Origin: Streptomyces sp. ASQP_92
GTDB taxonomy: Bacteria > Actinomycetota > Actinomycetes > Streptomycetales > Streptomycetaceae
Reading direction: 5' to 3'
NCBI RefSeq assembly: GCF_025399895.1
Contig: NZ_JAODUA010000005.1
Coordinates: 186,001-250,000, forward strand
Length of the DNA: 64,000 nt
The position numbers and the translations under genes were made by a program. The notes beneath the pieces were generated by a model. It had not been told where the DNA came from. It saw only the letters and a list, made by a program, of their open reading frames with translations, and searched no databases. Within the stretch, counting starts at the first letter, position 1, and the number at the start of each line of letters is the position of its first letter. Below are positions 60,131-64,000 of this stretch, piece after piece.

Positions 60131-62305
60131 ATGACCAAGAGCACCACCATCCGCTGGGAACAGGACGAGACCGGCGTCGTCACCCTCGTACTCGACGACC
60201 CCAACCAGTCCGCCAACACGATGAACCAGGCCTTCAAGGACTCCATCGCGGCCATCGCCGAGCGCGCCGAGGCCGAGAAGGACTCCATCCGCGGCATCAT
60301 CTACACCTCCGCCAAGAAGACGTTCTTCGCGGGCGGCGACCTCAAGGACATGATCAAGGTCGGTCCCGACCTCGCCCAGCAGGCCTTCGACACCGGCACC
60401 GCCATCAAGAGCTCGCTGCGCCGCATCGAGACGCTCGGCAAGCCGGTCGTCGCCGCCATCAACGGCGCTGCCCTGGGCGGCGGTTACGAGATCGCTCTCG
60501 CCTGCCACCACCGCGTCGCCCTCGACGCGCCCGGCTCCAAGATCGGCCTGCCCGAGGTCACCCTCGGCCTGCTTCCCGCGGGCGGCGGCGTCACCCGCAC
60601 CGTCCGCCTCATGGGCATCGCGGACGCCCTGCTCAAGGTGCTGCTCCAGGGCACCCAGTACTCCCCGCGGCGCGCTCTCGAAAACGGCCTCGTCCACGAG
60701 GTGGCGGCCACGCCGGAGGAGATGCTCGCCAAGGCGCGCGCGTTCATCGACGCCCACCCCGAGTCCCAGCAGCCCTGGGACGTCAAGGGTTACAAGATCC
60801 CGGGCGGTACGCCGTCCAACCCGCGCTTCGCCGCCAACCTGCCGGCCTTCCCCGCCAACCTGAAGAAGCAGCTCCAGGGCGCGCCCTACCCGGCGCCGCG
60901 CAACATCCTGGCGGCGGCCGTCGAGGGCTCCCAGGTCGACTTCGAGAGCGCTCTCACCATTGAGGCCCGGTACTTCACCGAGCTGGTGACGGGGCAGACC
61001 TCGAAGAACATGATCCAGGCGTTCTTCTTCGACCTCCAGGCCGTCAACTCCGGTGCCAGCCGCCCCCAGGGGATCGAGCCGCGCCCGGTCCGCAAGGTCG
61101 CGGTCCTCGGCGCCGGAATGATGGGCGCGGGCATCGCGTACTCCTGCGCCCGCGCCGGCATCGAAGTCGTCCTGAAGGACGTGTCGCTCGAAGCAGCCCA
61201 GAAGGGCAAGGCGTACTCCGAGAAGCTCCTCGCGAAAGCGCTCTCACGGGGGCGTACGACCGAGGCGCAGCGGGACGAACTGCTCGCGCTGATCACACCG
61301 ACCGCCGACCCCCAGGACCTCGCGGGCTGTGACGCCGTCATCGAGGCGGTCTTCGAGGACACCGCTCTCAAGCACAAGGTGTTCCAGGAGATCCAGGACA
61401 TCGTCGAGCCGGACGCGCTGCTCTGCTCCAACACCTCGACGCTGCCCATCACCGGGCTCGCCGAGGGCGTCTCGCGGCAGGCCGACTTCATCGGGCTGCA
61501 CTTCTTCTCGCCCGTCGACAAGATGCCGCTGGTGGAGATCATCAAGGGCGAGCGCACCGGCGCCGAGGCCCTGGCCCGCGCCTTCGACCTGGTGCGCCAG
61601 ATCAAGAAGACGCCGATCGTGGTGAACGACTCGCGGGGCTTCTTCACCTCGCGCGTGATCGGCCAGTTCATCAACGAGGGCGTCGCGATGGTCGGTGAGG
61701 GCATCGAACCCGCCTCCATCGAGCAGGCGGCGGGCCAGGCCGGCTACCCGGCCAAGGTGCTCTCCCTGATGGACGAGCTGACCCTGACCCTGCCCCGCAA
61801 GATCCGCAACGAGTCGAAGCGCGCGGTGGAGGAGGCGGGCGGCGTCTGGCCCGGCCACCCCTCGGACGCGGTGATCGACCGCATGGTCGACGAGTTCGGC
61901 CGCACCGGCCGCAGCGGTGGCGCCGGGTTCTACGAGTACGGCGAGGACGGCAAGCGCGGCAAGCTCTGGCCCGGACTGCGCGAGCACTTCGGCAAGGCGG
62001 GGCACGAGATCCCGTTCGAGGACATGAAGGAGCGGATGCTCTTCTCGGAGTCCCTGGACACGGTCCGCCTCTTCGAGGAGGGCGTGCTGACCTCGGTCGC
62101 CGACGCCAACATCGGCTCGATCATGGGCATCGGCTTCCCCGCGTGGACCGGCGGCGTCATCCAGTACATCAACGGCTACGAGGGCGGTCTGCCCGGCTTC
62201 GTGGCCCGCGCGCGGGAGCTGGCCGAGCGGTACGGAGAGCGCTTCCAGCCGCCGGCGCTGCTGGTGGAGAGGGCGGAGCGGGGGGAGGGGTTCGGGGACG
62301 CGTAA
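60131..62305 (+). CDS. fadB: Bifunctional enoyl-CoA hydratase/3-hydroxyacyl-CoA dehydrogenase (FadB-like)
   Basis: A 724-residue multifunctional protein. The crotonase half shows FFAGGDLKDM, AAINGAALGGGYEIALACHHRVA and GLPEVTLGLLPAGGG (with the active-site glutamate). The dehydrogenase half shows the NAD fold VAVLGAGMMGAGIAYSCARAG at about 320-340, NTSTLPITGLAEG, GLHFFSPVDKMPLVEII and NDSRGFFTSRVI. Together with the thiolase and acyl-CoA dehydrogenase it completes a beta-oxidation cycle. Three AGCGCT palindromes lie inside (60943, 61233, 62234), and the one at 61233 uses rare AAA and TCA codons. ATG 60131 has CGGAGA upstream. Confidence 0.95.
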   Translation: MTKSTTIRWEQDETGVVTLVLDDPNQSANTMNQAFKDSIAAIAERAEAEKDSIRGIIYTSAKKTFFAGGDLKDMIKVGPDLAQQAFDTGTAIKSSLRRIETLGKPVVAAINGAALGGGYEIALACHHRVALDAPGSKIGLPEVTLGLLPAGGGVTRTVRLMGIADALLKVLLQGTQYSPRRALENGLVHEVAATPEEMLAKARAFIDAHPESQQPWDVKGYKIPGGTPSNPRFAANLPAFPANLKKQLQGAPYPAPRNILAAAVEGSQVDFESALTIEARYFTELVTGQTSKNMIQAFFFDLQAVNSGASRPQGIEPRPVRKVAVLGAGMMGAGIAYSCARAGIEVVLKDVSLEAAQKGKAYSEKLLAKALSRGRTTEAQRDELLALITPTADPQDLAGCDAVIEAVFEDTALKHKVFQEIQDIVEPDALLCSNTSTLPITGLAEGVSRQADFIGLHFFSPVDKMPLVEIIKGERTGAEALARAFDLVRQIKKTPIVVNDSRGFFTSRVIGQFINEGVAMVGEGIEPASIEQAAGQAGYPAKVLSLMDELTLTLPRKIRNESKRAVEEAGGVWPGHPSDAVIDRMVDEFGRTGRSGGAGFYEYGEDGKRGKLWPGLREHFGKAGHEIPFEDMKERMLFSESLDTVRLFEEGVLTSVADANIGSIMGIGFPAWTGGVIQYINGYEGGLPGFVARARELAERYGERFQPPALLVERAERGEGFGDA

Positions 62306-62366
62306 GCCCTCCGGGGGGTGGGGGGGGGCTGGGGGCTCGGGGTTCCGTTGGCTCGGGGGCTGTTTC

Positions 62367-62565
62367 GCGCAGTTCCCCGCGCCCCCAAAACCCGTCTTCG
62401 TCTGCGGGGTGGGTGTGGCTGGGCGCGCAGTTCCTCGCGCCCCTGAAACCCGTCTTCGTCTGCGGGGTGGGTGTGGCTGGGCGCGCAGTTCCTCGCGCCC
62501 CTGAAACCCGTCTTCGTCTGTGGGGCGTGTGTGGGTGGGCGCGCGGTTCCTCGCGTCCCTTAACC
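62367..62565. repeat. Four copies of a 58-bp intergenic repeat with hairpins
   Basis: The unit begins GCGCAGTTCCTCGCGCCCCT and recurs at 62367, 62425, 62483 and 62541, exactly 58 bases apart; the last copy is degenerate. Each central part folds as GGGCGCG-8 bases-CGCGCCC, a perfect 7-bp hairpin. The array separates the convergent fadB and merR genes and probably terminates transcription from both sides. The 254-bp gap 62306-62559 has no gene. Confidence 0.85.
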
Positions 62566-63321
62566 CTCTGGTGTCTGTGGGTCGTGGGGGTTTGTGGGGC
62601 CGAAGGCGGCCCTCAGTTCTTCCTTCAGGGAGCGTTGGAAGGCGGTGACCAGGGCCTGGAGCACCATCGGCTGCATATGGGCCGAGAGCGATTTCATGGC
62701 CTCCACGTGGTCAGGGTCCGACTCCCGCTCGCGGTAGGGGTTCCAGACCTCGTCGCGAAAGAGCCGGGTCAGCTCGTGCGCGGCCGAGCGCGTGTGCTCC
62801 ATCAGCACCGTGCGGGCCGCCAGGATCGTCTCGTGTGCGATCGGTACGTCCAGGAGCTGGACGCCGAGCGCGAGCAGACCGGCGTCGACGCGGAAGGTGT
62901 CGGGGGAGCCGGGGATCCGCTCCAGGACGTCCATCGCGGTGAGCCGGTCGATGTCGGTGTCGGACAGGGCGCGCCCGGCCCGCCGCTCCAGCTCGGCGCG
63001 GCTCGCGTCGTCCGCCGAGTCCGGCGCCCAGGAGGCGACCACGGCCCGGTGGATGGCCAGGTCGTGTGCGCTCAGATCGGCCGGCAACCGCTGGAGGTGG
63101 CGCTCGATCGCGGCCAGCGTCATCCCGTGGTGCTGCAACTCCTCGATCAGTGCGAGCCGGGACAGGTGGGCGGGCCCGTAGTGGCCGACGCGGCGCGGCC
63201 CGATCACCGGCGGCGGCAGCAGCCCCCGGGTGCTGTAGAAGCGGATGGTGCGCACGGTGACACCGGCCCGCGCGGCCAGCTCGTCAACCGTGAGTGTCGG
63301 CTCCTCGGTCTCCGTCGCCAT
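62560..63321 (-). CDS. MerR-family transcriptional regulator
   Basis: A 253-residue MerR-type regulator: winged helix LTVDELAARAGVTVRTIRFYSTRGLLPPPVIGPRRVGHYGPAHLSRLALIEELQHHGMTLAAIERHLQRL at residues 9-79. The long C-terminal part is all helical with no metal-binding cysteine pair, so it probably senses an organic ligand. It ends at the 58-bp repeat array, convergent with fadB. Such MerR regulators next to fatty-acid genes are common, but control of the operon is only suggested by proximity. Confidence 0.9.
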   Translation of the reverse strand: MATETEEPTLTVDELAARAGVTVRTIRFYSTRGLLPPPVIGPRRVGHYGPAHLSRLALIEELQHHGMTLAAIERHLQRLPADLSAHDLAIHRAVVASWAPDSADDASRAELERRAGRALSDTDIDRLTAMDVLERIPGSPDTFRVDAGLLALGVQLLDVPIAHETILAARTVLMEHTRSAAHELTRLFRDEVWNPYRERESDPDHVEAMKSLSAHMQPMVLQALVTAFQRSLKEELRAAFGPTNPHDPQTPEG

Positions 63322-63381
63322 GGCAGTGCCTCGCCTCCCCGCTGTCCCGGTCGGCCTCGTGCGCGGCCGATCCGGTGCAAC

Positions 63382-63410
63382 AGTATTGCTGTCTCACCAG
63401 CACTGCTCAA
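63382..63410 (-). promoter_or_regulatory. Promoter region of merR with inverted repeats
   Basis: On the minus strand TTGAGC (63405-63410) and AATACT (63382-63387) are 17 bases apart, a good vegetative-type promoter, with the start near 63375 and a leader of about 54 bases. ACAG-TATTG-CTGT (63380-63392) and AGCA-C-TGCT (63399-63407) overlap the boxes and may be operator half-sites. The 201-bp gap 63322-63522 has no gene. Confidence 0.55.
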
Positions 63411-63522
63411 TATGCCCGTGCTCCGAGGATCGACGGGCCGGCGGGCGCCGGACGCGCAGACCCCGGCCGGCCGGGGGTGCCGGGCGGCCGGGGCGGGTGT
63501 CGTCGTCCGTTCCCGCGGTGGG

Positions 63523-64000
63523 CTAGGCGGTCCGTCCCGCCTGGAGCGGGTAGTGGTCGCTGAGGTCGGTGTAGGTGTAGTCGGTGCCCCAACTGCTCAC
63601 CGTCCAGGGCGCGGTGGGCTGCCGCACCACGGTGTTGTTCCAGCCCGACGGGCGGGCGTGACCCGCGAGGTGCAGCACGTAGTCGAGGTCCTCGCTCGGG
63701 TCCGTGGGGTAGCGGTAGCGGGCGATGGAGTTCTCGGCGGTGTCGAAGGAGTACGCGTGCCCCGTGCGGACGTCGGCGCCCACCAGGCCGCCGTTGGCGA
63801 GCATCGAGGCGTACTCGGAGCCGTGCGAGTCCACATTGAGGTCGCCCGCCACCATGACCTCCTCGCCGGCCGGGATGTTCTTGGCGTCGAGGAAGGACTT
63901 GATGGCCTTGAACTGCAGGGCGCGGTCCTTGACCGCCTCGCCCGCGCCGCACCCGGAGTCCGTCGACTGGGTGTGGGTCCCCACGATGTGCACCCTGGTG
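63523..64000 (-). CDS. Sphingomyelinase C-like / endonuclease-exonuclease-phosphatase-fold hydrolase, 5' end beyond window
   Basis: The last 159 residues of a minus-strand gene are visible; the start lies beyond the right edge. Motifs: VHIVGTHTQS, VMVAGDLNVDSHGSEYASML (metal-binding Asp/Asn), DLDYVLHLAGHARP and YTDLSDHYPLQ (catalytic Asp-His near the end). They match the C-terminal half of bacterial neutral sphingomyelinase/phospholipase-C-like EEP enzymes, usually secreted. A stop at 63523 is followed by the merR promoter region. Substrate not confirmable from the fragment. Confidence 0.8.
   Translation of the reverse strand, partial: TRVHIVGTHTQSTDSGCGAGEAVKDRALQFKAIKSFLDAKNIPAGEEVMVAGDLNVDSHGSEYASMLANGGLVGADVRTGHAYSFDTAENSIARYRYPTDPSEDLDYVLHLAGHARPSGWNNTVVRQPTAPWTVSSWGTDYTYTDLSDHYPLQAGRTA

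Noticed and set aside
62367..62565. CRISPR-like array at the 58-bp repeats
   Set aside because: Units abut with no unique spacers, number only four, and fold terminator-like hairpins; no cas genes are present.

Overview
The window is high-G+C actinobacterial DNA and almost certainly comes from a Streptomyces chromosome. The evidence is codon use dominated by G/C third positions, GTG and TTG starts, a WhiB-like protein, an SsgA-like protein, an XRE-DUF5753/DUF397/HATPase set of the whiJ/abaA type, a complete actinobacterial mce operon and a Pls/PosA-type NRPS. I see no rRNA, tRNA, CRISPR array, transposase, integrase or prophage gene. The content reads as ordinary chromosome with several regulatory and biosynthetic islands.

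Layout. 0-0.9 kb: 3' part of a GT-B-like transferase gene containing a heptanucleotide tandem repeat. 1.4-4.8 kb: threonine-to-glycine degradation (tdh, kbl) and a LysR regulator. 4.85-6.1 kb: secreted PLD-fold protein. 6.15-9.4 kb: anti-sigma-like HATPase, XRE-DUF5753, DUF397 and a SAM methyltransferase. 9.4-13.5 kb: TAT-exported FAD oxidoreductase, a secreted protein (these two share an operator-like repeat), a GPP34 protein and a YchJ-type protein. 13.6-16.7 kb: 14-TMS drug exporter with a C-terminal soluble domain, and a urea transporter. 16.9-23.7 kb: Pls/PosA NRPS translationally coupled to an M1 metallopeptidase, preceded by a PucR/CdaR regulator. 23.9-27.3 kb: three secreted proteins, divergent from a 28.1-41.7 kb mce lipid-import operon (ATPase, two permeases, six Mce proteins, four Mce-associated proteins, a lytic transglycosylase). 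41.7-43.9 kb: divergent ATP-dependent DNA ligase and LigD-type polymerase. 43.9-47.4 kb: sugar PTS EIIC, SIS-domain protein and GntR regulator. 47.6-52.4 kb: VOC protein, WhiB-like protein, acyl-ACP desaturase with an operator, ABC-F protein with an unannotated leader peptide, SsgA-like protein. 52.8-56.3 kb: secreted beta-propeller, YciI, endonuclease V, trans-acting enoyl-reductase-like protein. 56.5-62.3 kb: fatty-acid beta-oxidation operon. 62.4-62.6 kb: 58-bp hairpin repeats. 62.6-64 kb: MerR regulator and the 3' part of a sphingomyelinase-like gene.

Several parts fit a lipid theme: mce import, desaturase, racemase/acyl-CoA dehydrogenase/thiolase/FadB and a sphingomyelinase-like enzyme. 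That they form one physiological network is inference.

The most unusual signals are: (i) about twenty copies of a TGAGAGCGCTCTCA-like palindrome, mostly inside genes, densest in the mce operon, where they force rare AGA codons; (ii) the coupled Pls/PosA NRPS-M1 peptidase pair, a possible cryptic poly-amino-acid system with its own degrading enzyme; (iii) a 12-residue leader peptide ending in a hairpin upstream of the ABC-F gene; (iv) the heptamer repeat inside a glycosyltransferase-like gene, where any single-unit slip would shift the frame.
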